Of a stretch of DNA of 64,000 nucleotides, positions 36,280-50,700 are shown piece after piece. The translations under genes were made by a program, and so were the position numbers. Source of the DNA: Pampus argenteus. Its lineage: Eukaryota > Chordata > Actinopteri > Scombriformes > Stromateidae. Where the stretch lies: contig CM072864.1 in NCBI GenBank assembly GCA_036937835.1, positions 7,818,501 to 7,882,500 of the forward strand. Direction: 5' to 3'. The notes beneath the pieces were generated by a model, which worked only from the letters and a program-made list of their open reading frames with translations, had not been told where the DNA came from and made no database searches. Numbering within the stretch: position 1 is the first letter of the stretch; each line of letters opens with the position of its first letter.

Positions 36280-39200
36280 GACACAATAGCATATGACATC
36301 ACATCAGTACTTTCTGTTTATCACCGATTAGAGAGTATTAGCAATGCTACCAAACTAAAACTATGATTGCGAACACGGTGACGTACACACTGTACCCCCA
36401 TAAACATAAACATCAGCTCATCTCATTGGATTAAAAGTCGAGTAAATACAGAAGAGAAAAACTTTAAGGCAAACCTGCAACTTCTTCGTACAATTTTATC
36501 ATTTTCACACATTTGAATCCAAGAAAAGGTTTGTCACAGTTTCCAACAGTCTCAGTGTTCTGCTTCTGCTACAGGGACAAAATACTTTGAATCTGAGCCG
36601 GTGTACCCAACACAGAACACTGACTGGGAAGCTGTTTTCCCCGACGGGACACCACTTAAGAAGGACAAGAGACCGAACTATGTGTTTGTCTGGAAGACCT
36701 GGGGTAAGTGGAGCTGTCATCTCTTATTTAAAAAAAAAAACACACACAAAAGCCTTGACATCTTGTTGCTTCTGAGGGTCACAAAGTTTCTTATGACCTG
36801 AAACATGACCTTGTATGGATTAACAATGAGCCTGATCATATGATCAGGGATTTACTCTAAAAAAATGTCACATTAACAAGTGACGAATCATGTATAGGTA
36901 TTTGTAGTGAAGAGGCAGGAAAGTGTACTCACCAGGATCTGAACGCTCATCTGGTAGGTCAGTACTGGCAGGTGGCAGACGATTCCTCCTCCTCCCTGAC
37001 TATTGGAACAGATGACATCCCACTGGGCTCATACACCATGGACATCGTTATCTACCACTACCGTAGCAAGGAGAAGTTCATTCCTCTGGGATATGCCTCC
37101 ACTCAATTCTCCATTACTGGTAATCAAGTATTTATTGCAGGACTAGAAGCAATAAACTTTGTGTTCATCTTGTTGTTGACTGTTGATTATTTGGTTTCCT
37201 TCAGACCAAATTCCATTTGCTGTCAACTTGGACCAAGTGAACGACATTGTGGCTGGAGACATGCGCTTCATCCAGAACAGGGCGATCGCCTTCACCGTCA
37301 CCCTTCATGACCCCAGCGAGTACCTCAGCAATGCAGACATCACATTCAACTGGGACTTTGGAGATGAAAGTGGAGCCCTCATATCCAGAGAGCTGACTGT
37401 CACTCACACCTACATTAACGCTGGCTCGTTCAAGCCCCAGGTGGTGATCCAGGCAGTGATCCCAGATAAGGCCTGTGACCCACCAGTTAATACCCCAACC
37501 AAGGCCCCCGGTTCACCCACTGATCACGGAACTACAGGTAACAATATGCTGGTGAAAACAACCTACAGTAACTCCCTGTGAAACCACAAATTAACATTTT
37601 AACTTTAGAGGTGCTGGTAGGCAGATTTTGTTAGCTGTTTCGATAATGCTTACAATGTTTTGTATGCGTGTGTGCACCGTTACAACAGCTCTACATACTC
37701 TATATGTACATCTTATTAAAGCATGGACCTACAGTAGCTCAGCATAACTCTCTGTGTATAGTGAAAGCTCCTGCGCTGGTGTCTGCTGTCCCAGTATTGG
37801 TTTCCACCAAAGGAACTGGTCTGACTGTCGACATGGCTCCTTCAGACACAGAGGAGGACGTCAGTGAGGATGAGGCCTCCACTGCCTCCACAACTCAGCC
37901 TGGCCAGGAAGTACCAACAGTAGCAAAGACTTCCTCGACCGCGTCCTCCACGATGCTCAGAGCTGTGAATGAGCAGGCGAACGTTGATGCAGGGACTGGG
38001 CTTGAAGCAGGTAGGCCGTTTTGGGTAGTTGCTTGTACACAGTTAGGGTAGAATTTCACAAGGAGATCACTTGTCCTCAAAAAAATACAACAACAGTAAA
38101 GTCTCACCAAGCTCATACAAGCTGAACAACTGGCAGATGAAAACTGATAAAAGCATCAGCTGATTTCCTAAAATGTAAATGTGATGTAAATCTTTAAAAG
38201 GGCACTGCCATTGTATGAATGAGTGGGGCGACTTCAAAATGAATTGCTCTATTGTGCTTTGAGATTTAGTGTTTGAATTTTGATTTGCATGCTGACTGAG
38301 AGCAGCTCTTACCGGTGTACTAAGAAAGTAGAGCCAAGTGATATGGAATAAACCTTGGCTTTTGGGGCCCCTGGGTAGCTCCGGTGACGTGCTGGTTAAG
38401 ATGCATTAGCACAACCTCTACGAAAAGAAAAGATGACAACTTGGTTACAGTTCGGGAATGACCACGGTCATGGTTAAAATAAATCAATGTTGACTGTAAG
38501 CAAGCTCTATTCTTTAAAGTTGATGTATTTTTGATGCATGCTGGATAAAAAAATCATTAATTAAAATACATGTTTTAAATGATTAGGAATTACATGATGT
38601 GATATTAAATCACTGCTGCTGTTTGTCCCAGGTGCAAAGCGTACAGTGACACTGACAGGCCGAGCTGCAGTGGTTACAGTTGCTAAAAGGGACGCTGATG
38701 ACGACTGCGTGATTTATCGATATGGCTCCTTCTGCACTGGCATCGAAGTGGTTGGTGGGTGACCTTTCATTATTGCTATCTACGTTCACCAACATGTAAA
38801 ATGGAAACAATAAAAAAACATTGAAGTGACTATCAGTGACAGTCTTTCACTCTGGCGCCCTTGTCTTGTTTTTTTTTTAGAGGGCATTGAAAAAGTAGAA
38901 ATAGTGCAAATGGACAATGCTGTGATGGCAACACCTGAAATGGGCAAACATGCTTTGGATCTCACTGTTACCTGCCAGGGAAGGTGAACGCTCCTGCACT
39001 ATACTTTCTCAAATACTCCAAAACAAATACAGTTACACGGTGTGTCCTTTCAAAGCAATTTATTATGTACTTTTACTTACTGGAGCATCTTCCTTCTCCA
39101 GCCTTCCAAAAGAGGTGTGCAGTGTGATTCTGGATGCGGAGTGCTTGAGGCCGATTCACACAATATGCAATATGGTGGAGCCCTCCAAAGAATGCCAGCT

Positions 39201-40360
39201 GGTGTTGCGTCACTTCTTCAATGACTCTGGTGTCTACTGCATCAATGTGTCCATGGCCAACGACGTCAGTTTAGCTGCCACCAGTGCCAAAATCAACGTG
39301 GACATGGGTATACCGCAACCATCATGCAACAGTCCATAAATATGGGTTCGACAGTCTGCTTTATCCTGCTAACTGAGTGTGATCCTTGTCCTATTCTTTG
39401 TTTCAGGCTCAGGTCTGTCCTCTTCTGGTACCATCGCCATGGTGTTGGGTGTCCTGGTACTCGTGCTGGCAGTAGGAATAGCGGCATATTCTTACAAGTA
39501 AGAACTGTAACTTGACATTCTAAATCCCATGAAAAGACCAAAACCAATGATAAATTGATTCCACTAACAAGTTCTTACTGTGTATCCAAAGCCTGATACA
39601 GCTTATTTTCTCTGCACCATAGTACTCTATTGTTTTTAATTCAACAGTAAAAACAGTACCTATCTGTGCTGTAGCCCACTTATAATTAATATTAATATCA
39701 TTATATTAGTGTCTTGAGCTAAATGCTAACATTAGCAACATGCTGCTAACATGCTCACAGTGGCAATGCTAACATTTCTGATGTTTAGTAGGTATGACTA
39801 TGACTGTAGCGTGTTAGCATAATAACATATGCTAATTAGCAATAAGCATGAAGTACATCTCAAGCTAATGGTAATGTCATTAGTTTTGCAGGTTTCTGGT
39901 CAAAAACCAAAGTATTGAACATAAAAATTTTGACCTGATGAGATCACTAAATTCACGAGGATTCATTTTCTGGGCACCATGGGTATCTGTACCATTACAT
40001 GTCAATCTATTGAATGATTGTTGAGATTAAATGATACGGCTGCTGCTTTCTATACGTTTCTTATTGTCAACAATCTCATGTGCAGAGCCAAACTAACAAT
40101 GTATTGATCTATTGAATTGAAGTATTGTGCCATCAGGAGCGATCATGTTTTCAGTCTCAGGAAACAACTTGTCTGGATGTTGTTGTTCACTCAACAGGCG
40201 CCTTAAGTCCTACCGTACTCTGAAGGAAGACATCATCGTGCCTGCAGGCCCGCAGCTCAGCCGGGGACACACTTGCTCCGGAACATCGATGCTCTGGAAC
40301 CTCCTGAACAAACCTCGAGTCGTAGACAACTGCCCTCTGCTGCAGGACAGGCTGGTGTGA
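34351..40360 (+). CDS. pmel: premelanosome protein (Pmel/gp100/silver)
   Basis: Pmel is a type I membrane protein whose luminal fragment forms the amyloid fibrils on which melanin deposits. Twelve exons: 34351-34408, 35697-35792, 36065-36211, 36575-36703, 36958-37119, 37205-37537, 37762-38010, 38632-38754, 38881-38983, 39102-39307, 39407-39497 and 40198-40360. They close to 619 residues (human 661). A signal peptide covers residues 1-19. The N-terminal region follows, then a PKD domain with the WDFGD motif at 247-251. The repeat-domain position (about 309-391) is acidic and Ser/Thr-rich with no clear tandem repeat. A Lys-Arg at 410-411 stands at the proprotein convertase site, just before the conserved Cys-x5-YGSF stretch. 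A Cys-rich kringle-like region, one membrane span (about 544-563) and a short tail with a PLL sorting signal (acidic residue upstream) complete it. Which of the teleost pmela/pmelb copies this is was not decided. Confidence 0.95.
34715..34835. repeat. fish interspersed repeat fragment in pmel intron 1
   Basis: Blocks CAGACAGGAAACTAGGGGGG, GACATGCAACAAAGGTCACT and GGATTTAAACCAGGGATGTT match a repeat often seen in percomorph genomes. The last block resembles a degenerate tRNA B box, so a SINE origin is possible. Confidence 0.45.
35228..35244. repeat. (AT)n microsatellite
   Basis: AT dinucleotide run followed by a short AC run, in pmel intron 1. Confidence 0.8.
35533..35552. repeat. (CA)n microsatellite
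   Basis: About nine to ten CA units in pmel intron 1. Confidence 0.85.
36229..36285. repeat. (AC)n microsatellite just after pmel exon 3
   Basis: Interrupted AC repeat starting about 18 bp after the exon 3 donor. It is long enough to vary in length between individuals. Confidence 0.9.
39715..40040. repeat. MITE-like repeat (family C) in pmel intron 11
   Basis: GCTAAATGCTAACATTAGCA, GCTAACATGCTCACAGTGGC, TATGCTAATTAGCAATAAGC, AATGTCATTAGTTTTGCAGG and AATTTTGACCTGATGAGATC in order are the landmarks of a repeat family common in percomorph fish. Confidence 0.7.
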
Positions 40361-40615
40361 ACAAGGCTTACATAACCAAACACCAAACCAAACATTTGAT
40401 TTGCAAGTTACAGGCACTTGAGATGTCTTTTTATACTTTTTTTTTTTTTTTTAAACATGTTTCCTAAACAATACAACTTAATGAGTATGTAAAACAGGTT
40501 AAAATCAAAAAACATCCTTAGAATTATACCTTAATTGATTTTTGTACTTATTTGAAGTTTGGTAGTTAAGGTGCACGCTTTTATTTTAGACAAAACTGAC
40601 TTTTAATGTTTTTCC

Positions 40616-40621
40616 AATAAA
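40616..40621 (+). terminator. pmel: pmel poly(A) signal
   Basis: AATAAA 256 nt after the stop codon, followed by GT-rich sequence (AGTTGTACAGTTTTGTTTT). Confidence 0.75.
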
Positions 40622-41249
40622 CTTTGCTCCAAACAGTTGTACAGTTTTGTTTTACTACATTCATAACACATTATAAAGCAGCAACATTGGTGGTGTAGCT
40701 GAGCTCATTGTCGGATTATCCAAGATTTCAGACAGAATCCTTGACCCCACAAAAACACAGCTCCTTTTCTTATATTGATATTCACAGATTTCATATTTTG
40801 ATCCAAGATAATCTTCAAATCACATAAATCATACTTCAAGCTAACATACAACAGACTTCAGTCGTAACATTAACATGTTAACATGTTCATTCATTAATTA
40901 AGCCATGTTTCCTGCATAAATCAGAGAGCTTAATCAGAAAAGGCACTGGATTCCTGTTTAGGACCTAGAGATACATGATGCTAATTTATTTCATTGTTTA
41001 AAAAAAACACCAGTTGAGACTACAAAACCAGTGCTGAGTATTGTTTAAAAAATGATGATACCAGTGCCCTTAAAGCGATACCGATACCAAGAGAGTACTT
41101 CATTCAATACCTTTTTTTTCCCCCCTACTTTGGCACACTGAGCTACCAACTCTGTCATTAATGACTATTGATATACAGTACCTGTCAAAAGCTTCCAAAG
41201 AAAGTAACTGGTACTATATATACTTAGAAACATTAATAAAAGAGACAGG

Positions 41250-42968
41250 AAAAACTTCACTTCACAAGAATTTTATTTTGAACAAGCCAAACTTGACATT
41301 TTCAGGATTTTAGTTCTGATCAGCCAAACTGGTAAATAACAGACAAACATTTATGTTTGGAATGTATTCAATAAAACACATTACAATCATATGTTTCCTG
41401 TTTAACTAGTGCCCTTATGTTCCTTTAATATTCCTCTCCTTCTTCCTCTCCCTCACCCTCGATGGAGTCGACTCCAACCTCCTCATAATCCTTCTCCAGA
41501 GCTGCCATGTCCTCTCTGGCCTCAGAGAACTCTCCCTCCTCCATACCCTCACCCACATACCAGTGCACAAAGGCACGCTTAGCATACATCAGATCAAACT
41601 TGTGGTCAAGCCGAGCCCAGGCCTCTGCAATAGCAGTGGTGTTGCTCAACATGCACACAGCCCTCTGGACCTTGGCTAGGTCTCCACCAGGAACTACAGT
41701 GGGTGGCTGGTAGTTGATACCAACCTTGAAACCAGTTGGACACCAGTCCACAAACTGGATGGTGCGCTTGGTTTTGATGGTGGCAATGGCAGCGTTCACA
41801 TCTTTGGGCACCACATCACCACGGAACAGCAGGCAACAAGCCATGTACTTGCCGTGGCGAGGGTCACATTTTACCATCTGATTGGCTGGCTCAAAGCAGG
41901 CATTAGTGATCTCAGCCACTGAGAGCTGCTCATGGTAAGCCTTTTCAGCAGAGATGACGGGGGCATAGGTGGCCAGAGGGAAGTGAATACGGGGATATGG
42001 CACCAAGTTGGTCTGGAACTCAGTCAGATCAACATTGAGGGCACCATCGAAACGAAGGGAAGCAGTGATGGAGGACACAATCTGACTGATCAACCTGTTC
42101 AGGTTGGTGTAGGTAGGACGCTCAATATCGAGGTTCCTACGACAGATATCGTAGATGGCCTCGTTATCTACCATGAAGGCACAGTCAGAGTGCTCTAGGG
42201 TGGTGTGGGTGGTCAGGATGGAGTTGTAGGGCTCCACCACAGCAGTGGACACCTGGGGAGCTGGGTAGATGGAGAACTCCAGCTTGGACTTCTTGCCGTA
42301 GTCGACAGACAGACGCTCCATCAGCAGGGAGGTGAAACCAGAGCCGGTGCCACCTCCGAAGCTGTGGAAGACCAGGAAGCCCTGAAGGCCTGTGCACTGG
42401 TCAGCCTGAGGATAGAGATGGAGAGACATGATCAAATATGATTAACAACAATATGAGCTTAATCACTATTAGGAACGATCTCTCCCTGATATCAAGTTAC
42501 CCACCAGTTTGCGGATCCTGTCCAGCACCAGGTCAATGATCTCTTTGCCGATGGTGTAATGTCCACGGGCGTAGTTGTTGGCAGCATCCTCTTTGCCAGT
42601 GATCAGCTGCTCAGGGTGGAACAGCTGGCGGTAGGTCCCAGTGCGCACCTCATCTAAGGAGGCAGGTTCAATCAGAAATTACTTGAGGGTTTGCCTAAAG
42701 GAAATCAAGAGGTAATCATAGCCATCTATATTTTTGAGTGCTTACCGATGACGGTGGGCTCCAGGTCGACAAAAACAGCTCTGGGGACGTGTTTTCCGGC
42801 TCCAGTCTCACTGAAGAAGGTGTTGAAGGAATCGTCTCCTCCTCCAAGAGTCTTGTCACTGGGCATCTGTCCGTCCGGCTGGATCCCATGTTCCAGGCAG
42901 TAAAGCTCCCAGCAGGCATTTCCAATCTGGACACCAGCCTGACCGACGTGGATGGAGATACACTCACG
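41250..42968 (-). repeat. left arm of tubulin inverted duplication
   Basis: Exons 2-4, the intron between exons 3 and 4, and the 3' UTR match the plus-strand arm at 49,044-50,700 in reverse complement. The short intron at 42,406-42,504 is nearly identical to 49,503-49,599, while introns 1 and 2 are not obviously alike. Confidence 0.9.
41272..41277 (-). terminator. tuba1: poly(A) signal of the minus-strand tuba1 gene
   Basis: AATAAA on the minus strand about 150 nt after the stop codon. The plus-strand copy has AATAAA at the matching place (50,682-50,687). Confidence 0.65.
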
Positions 42969-43722
42969 CTGTGGAAAGAAAAAACAAGGAGGTTATTGAC
43001 CTATAAGCATTTGATTAATTTACATTCTGTCACCACTAGCTTTGATAAAACATCTATCATAATTAGTAGATATTAAACTGGAACATAAACGCTAAGAAAT
43101 TAGATACATCCAGTTGCTCCCCCTATCTGATGCTGGCAGGCAGTGCAGCAGGAGGCACCTCCCTGCACCACAATGCAGGGGACAGAAATGCCTGACAGCA
43201 GCCCTCAGAGGAAGGACGCTCCTCTCGTCTTTCCTCCAGTCTTTTTTTTGTTTTTTTTGTCCTCTTGTCTTTTATCCCACACTCTCCCCCTTTTGCTAGC
43301 GTGAGCACAAATACGAATTCATTTGCATGCGCACAGGCGCGTGCACAGCAGCCTGGAATATTCCACTTGCTCTCTCGTAGCCTTGAGGATGCCCAATCAC
43401 CACAGGTTCACTTTATATTGCAGAAATCTGCACACAAGCGAATTAAAAATAAATAAATAAATAAAATCACCAGATAGGATGAAATCGATTAATATAATTG
43501 TCTATATTTCAGGCCATGATGCAAAACAGAAACGTTGCATCCGGTTTTTAAAAAAAATTATGAATGATATTTAAAAATACATTCGCTATGAATTAAAAAT
43601 GATTGATGCAATCTGATCTTTCCATCCATCCCCACATAGCCTGCCCCTCCCTACCTTAAAACAAGGTAGGGCATTTGTAATGTCATATTTTTCTGTTTCC
43701 TCTCACTAAATTTTGAAAAGAA

Positions 43723-43754
<32 letters not shown>

Positions 43755-44116
43755 AGACAAATAATGTTCTATTGACAAAAGCAGATTTATTTAGCCTCCT
43801 CCTCACTGTGCGTTACTGGAGCCTGAACCCAGCCAGTGCATTGTCTCCATCTCTACACAATGACAATCACATCGAGTCACTGCTGCAGACCAATCTGCGT
43901 GTCAGCAGCCAGATTCTGGTAAATATGTCAACAGGAAACGTTGAAATGAAACAACATCTGCATAAAGCGTCAAAACTGCGCAGGTTTGACAAATACAGAG
44001 AGGATTCGTTAAGAGATGGATAACGACGTCGTGTAACAACCGATTCACCGGGTTGTGAATCTACCTTCATTGTAAATGTCTCAGAGACATAAATGAGTGA
44101 AAAATTAACTTACCAT
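41425..44116 (-). CDS. tuba1: alpha-tubulin, TUBA1 type (minus-strand copy)
   Basis: Alpha-tubulin pairs with beta-tubulin to build microtubules. Exons on the minus strand: 44114-44116 (ATG only), 42746-42968, 42505-42653 and 41425-42405, giving 451 residues, the usual length. The start-codon-only first exon is typical of the family. Seen are the MREC N-terminus, Lys40 in the acetylation loop, the GGGTGSG nucleotide-binding loop (142-148), Glu254 needed for GTP hydrolysis on the beta subunit, and the acidic tail ending in Tyr451. It differs from the plus-strand copy at five residues: Leu42, Ser232, Ala289, Phe319 and Ile440 here. Ser232 and Phe319 depart from the Gly and Tyr usual in vertebrate TUBA1 proteins. 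The gene stands head to head with its twin, 3.9 kb away. Confidence 0.97.
43724..43752. repeat. (AAT)n microsatellite
   Basis: About ten AAT units in intron 1 of the minus-strand tubulin gene. Confidence 0.85.
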
Positions 44117-44255
44117 GTTTTCGTTTGAGGTTTAAAAAGGTGAAAAAGAGGAAGAAGAAAAAGTGAAGAAAATTTTAAAACGGTGTCTTTGCGTCGCGTG
44201 TTGTACCCAACGGGGTCTATGCAACAACTGCTGAATGGGAGGGCGGTGCTACCAC

Positions 44256-44262
44256 ATTTATG
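44256..44262 (-). promoter_or_regulatory. tuba1: TATA-like element of the minus-strand tuba1 gene
   Basis: GCATAAATG on the minus strand about 140 bp upstream of the ATG. A GC box-like run (CCGCCCTCCC) lies about 20 nt downstream of it. It is unlike the promoter of the plus-strand copy. Confidence 0.35.
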
Positions 44263-44584
44263 CAGGGGCTCATGTGCGCTGTGCATGAAGAAAAAAAGCT
44301 TTTACTACCACCATTTGGTTTGCTGTTTAATTTCAGCTATTCTGTGTATTGCATTCCATTTGGAGCAAAATGATCACTGTAAAAAAATAAATAAATAAAC
44401 ATTGTGGTGAAGGTTACTGGAGGGCTGGAACTGTCATTTCTGTTTCTAAGGACATACATTAACCAATGGTTGATTTTCAACAGCAGATGAGGTGAAGCCA
44501 ATAGAGGTTATGGTTGAAAGTATGAAATAATGCAGACAAAAGATAACAAGATGCCATAAAGACAATTTTATTTAAGATATGTGA

Positions 44585-44730
44585 TATGATATGTCTTGTT
44601 TTGTCCAACCAACAGTCCAAAACCTCAAAGATATTCACTTTATGATATTAAACAAACAAACAAAAAAATCTTCATACTGGAAAGGCTGGAACTATAGATT
44701 ATTTGATATTTATGTTTTTAAAAAAAAAAA
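44585..44730. repeat. fragment of family A repeat
   Basis: TGTCTTGTTTTGTCCAACCA, CAAAGATATTCACTTTATGA and GGCTGGAACTATAGATTATT match internal and terminal blocks of the family. Confidence 0.5.
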
Positions 44731-45794
44731 AAAAAAACCCTAATCATTTTATCTTATTATTATCTGAAACTGAGGTGAACAAAGGTGATGTTTCATTATT
44801 ATGAGCTGAGTATGATGAGAATTTGTTTTAGCTTTGAATTCGTCTACATATGTAGTTTTCTATATTTCTTTTTTCTTTTTTTTTTTTTTTTTGTGCACAA
44901 AGATTTGAGGCAATTCTGCCCGGATAAAGGAGACGTTCAAACAAAGCTAATTTATTATGTATGCAGAGGAATGAGCAGACAAAGATTGAATTTTAGGTGT
45001 GGCAAACTGCAGATCAATAGAAAGCTGCCCAATTCTAGGTAAATTCTATGTAAGAAATCTGTGACATGCACCTGGTGCACCTGATGCATTATGAATTATG
45101 CAAAATGGCTGAATGCTTCTGCTGCACAAGATGCTTCCCTTCCCACTGGAGCAGATATCAGCCGGGCATCCATGTTGCTGGGGCCTGCCATGGTATCCGC
45201 CCGACATGCCAGCTCTCCTCCCTCTTTGTCCTAGATTCTCTGCAATGATGTCATTCAGTGGGACGATCACGTGGCTGCATGTCTGTGTGCCTCTGCTGTT
45301 CAGCTGGGCTGAGGTTGGGCAGTGCTTCCTCTGTTTTCTGTCTTGTTTGAGGAACTAAAAATGCCTGAGTGGTCTTTTTCAGAGTGACGTGTTGTTAATG
45401 TAGCATGATGGCCACACTGAAGGCACTTGATCGATGCACTGGGCGAGGTCCTTCTGCACCATTCTTCTGCAGTCATGACAAAATATGTTTCAAAAAGCCT
45501 GCTGCATTTTAGCTGAGATGTTTGAAAAGAGGCTTACATGGTGTTTCTGACATAATCAGTGCCTGTTAATGTCTACTGCAAAAATCCTTCATTGCAGTAT
45601 GAACCAAACACTTTTCTGCCAGAACACCCATCATACTGTGGGAGAAACCATCATTTATTCACAAAGTGAGGCTGCATGATTTATAACCAACTTTTTGTGG
45701 TTGCTGGACATAATATGAACTGCAGAGGATGAAAGAGAAGAACAGGAAGCAGCCATGGCTTCCAGCCAAGACTTCTTCAGAGAACATTTTACAC

Positions 45795-45840
45795 TCCTCC
45801 CCCACCTCCTCCTCCTCCCCCACCTTCTCCTCCTCCCCAG
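45795..45840. repeat. CTCCTC/CCCCAC tract, G-rich on the minus strand
   Basis: Two similar 20-nt units of CTCCTCCCCCAC type in tandem. The minus strand has several GGG/GGGGG runs separated by short spacers. Confidence 0.7.
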
Positions 45841-47765
45841 CAGCTGTGAAACAGGGTGGGTCTGAGCAGCTGCACACCAAGAGGAGACAGGGAGGATGGG
45901 AATGCTAGAGATGGGAGTGGTCCTCCATGCCATGAAAATGGCCACACTGCATCCTTCAAAGAGAATATGATACCCAACAAAGTGACATATTTTCCATCTG
46001 TCACTTTTGAACGTCAGGGGCTTTAAGTGAACTGAGTCATCAGATAAAAGAATAACGTTGGGGTATCCTTATTCTTTTAAATGAATAAGCTGTCACCGAT
46101 AGGTATTTCTTTTGGTGTGAGATGACCTCTACTAGATGATGAAATATTATATAATAATTTTATATTTTTATGGTATCTAATATTAAAAACTCTTATTTAC
46201 AAGCACTCATTTGATCCCTTTTACTTATTTTTTTTACTAATCCTTAATTTTCACACTATCCTACATGTGTATGTGACATGTGACAAATAATCCTTTGAAT
46301 CCTGAAGAGATGCTAAAGAAATAATAAGTTGCCTGTGGTTGCAGGCAACTCAAAATCAAGTTTATTTCAGGAAGCCTCACATTCAAAGAGGTATTATTTC
46401 TGCCCCCAGGGCAACTGTTGCCATGGGTTTCCTTTGCTGTTAGCAACCAAGGTGCTTAACTGTCTGTTAGTTTGCTGGGCCACTCTGTAATCCCACATTT
46501 ATGGTCTTTCTCACTGAAAGCTGAATGTTATATACATAGACAACAACAGGGCTGCTATGCACATCCAGTTATATTACTGTCTCTTTAAAGAATGACCTTT
46601 TATGTGAACACAAGCCTTGATGAATTGTGTGAGCTGAACAATGCTGATAAACCATGCATCTTGTGTCGCAGAGGCCACACCCTATCATCCTCATGACAAT
46701 TTATTTATCTTTTTTGTTTGTTTGTTTGTTTTAAAAGCAGAGGACACATGCATATGTAGGTGAACAAGTGTGTTCCCTTCCTTTATAACACATGTATATC
46801 ATGCTAAAAAGATTTTTTGGAAAAGAGGTGTCTGGGTGTCTCATATCGCCTCACAGGGGCAGCTGCACTGCAGCACGCTAATGCTGCTATTTAAGCTGGG
46901 TCATGTGACTACCAGATAAAGGCGGTCTATGTGGATACTAGGCGGTATCCAGGCAACTCCGTTATTCATTTCCTAGCAACGGTTAAATCTTGGGAGGAGG
47001 TCTGGGGGGTTGGGCGTCTGTCGCTCTCTGTGGCCTACATGTCCCTCATCTATGATTGGGCAGTTTGACCTCCTTCATCTAGAAATACTGAAAACTAAAA
47101 AAAAATGGGAATAAAACTGATACTCAAGGATGTCTGCAGCATCGTGTAAATACAGTGATTGAAAAATAAGATGTCAAATGTACCACAAGCTGAATGATAT
47201 AACATCAGAGGACAGGTAGAAACTAAAAATAAAACTAATGGTAAAGCTTGACTGGACTTTTTGTAACACAATCCACTTAGAATAATGTAATTAATATTTC
47301 AAAACGCGACTCACATATGAATCAATTTACTGATGCTGTCATTGAATAGACAAGGCAGCATCCCAATCTCTTTGGGTGACATGCAGCCTCCATTTGGTTC
47401 ATAATAAACATTTGAAAGGAAGATGAGTTGACTGATTTCCTCATTGATTTTGCACTGGCATTACATGCATTATGCATTAGGCCTATTTAGATCAAATAAA
47501 TAATCAATATTATTCTCAAATGACAAAGCACATTGTATTGTACTGTATTCTATTCTGTTAGACATGCTATTTCCCTGTTTTATTCATCAGTTTTTAATGT
47601 GGGAGTTCATGTTTGGTAGACTAGGTAGAGTGTCTGGTACCAACAAGCTAAAATTACGCAGCATTTTCCTCACAATTAGAGGCGCCATGTTTGCACAATA
47701 CTGGAGGATGTCGGGATGTCGGGTGGGGTCTGATGGGCGGTCTGTGAAGCAAGAGAGCTTTTCAA

Positions 47766-47866
47766 CCAATCGGAAACCGCGTTTTTTTTCGGACCGTCAG
47801 ACTGACAGGGAATTGACCAATAGCGTCGCAGCTGCCACCGGCGCCGGGGCTGCAGTTGCATATATA
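47766..47866 (+). promoter_or_regulatory. tuba1: promoter of the plus-strand tuba1 gene
   Basis: Two CCAAT boxes (47,766-47,770 and 47,817-47,821), a GC-rich patch (GCCACCGGCGCCGGGGC) and TATATA at 47,861-47,866 in canonical order. Transcription should start near 47,890, leaving a 5' UTR of about 90 nt before the ATG at 47,981. Confidence 0.7.
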
Positions 47867-47980
47867 CCTCTGTCCATCCTCATGTGCGCCATTATTTCTT
47901 ATATCGACCGCATAACTGTCGAATTGTAAGACTTCACATCTAGGAGCTTCTGCAACCCTCAAGCGCCTAAACAGAACAAA

Positions 47981-50700
<2,720 letters not shown>

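Larger units (their letters stand above)
44263..47765. other. 3.5-kb spacer between the head-to-head tubulin genes
   Basis: No exon recognised. It holds a family A fragment near 44,585, two CACCTG E-boxes beside an AT-rich POU-like site (45,069-45,105), a CTCCTC/CCCCAC tract (45,795-45,840) and several GCAAC/GTTGC sites (46,410-46,450; 46,943-46,982). This is where shared control elements would be expected. Confidence 0.5.

Noticed and set aside
47564..47929. 121-codon open frame upstream of the plus-strand tubulin
   Set aside because: It covers the CCAAT and TATA boxes of the promoter and has no family similarity.
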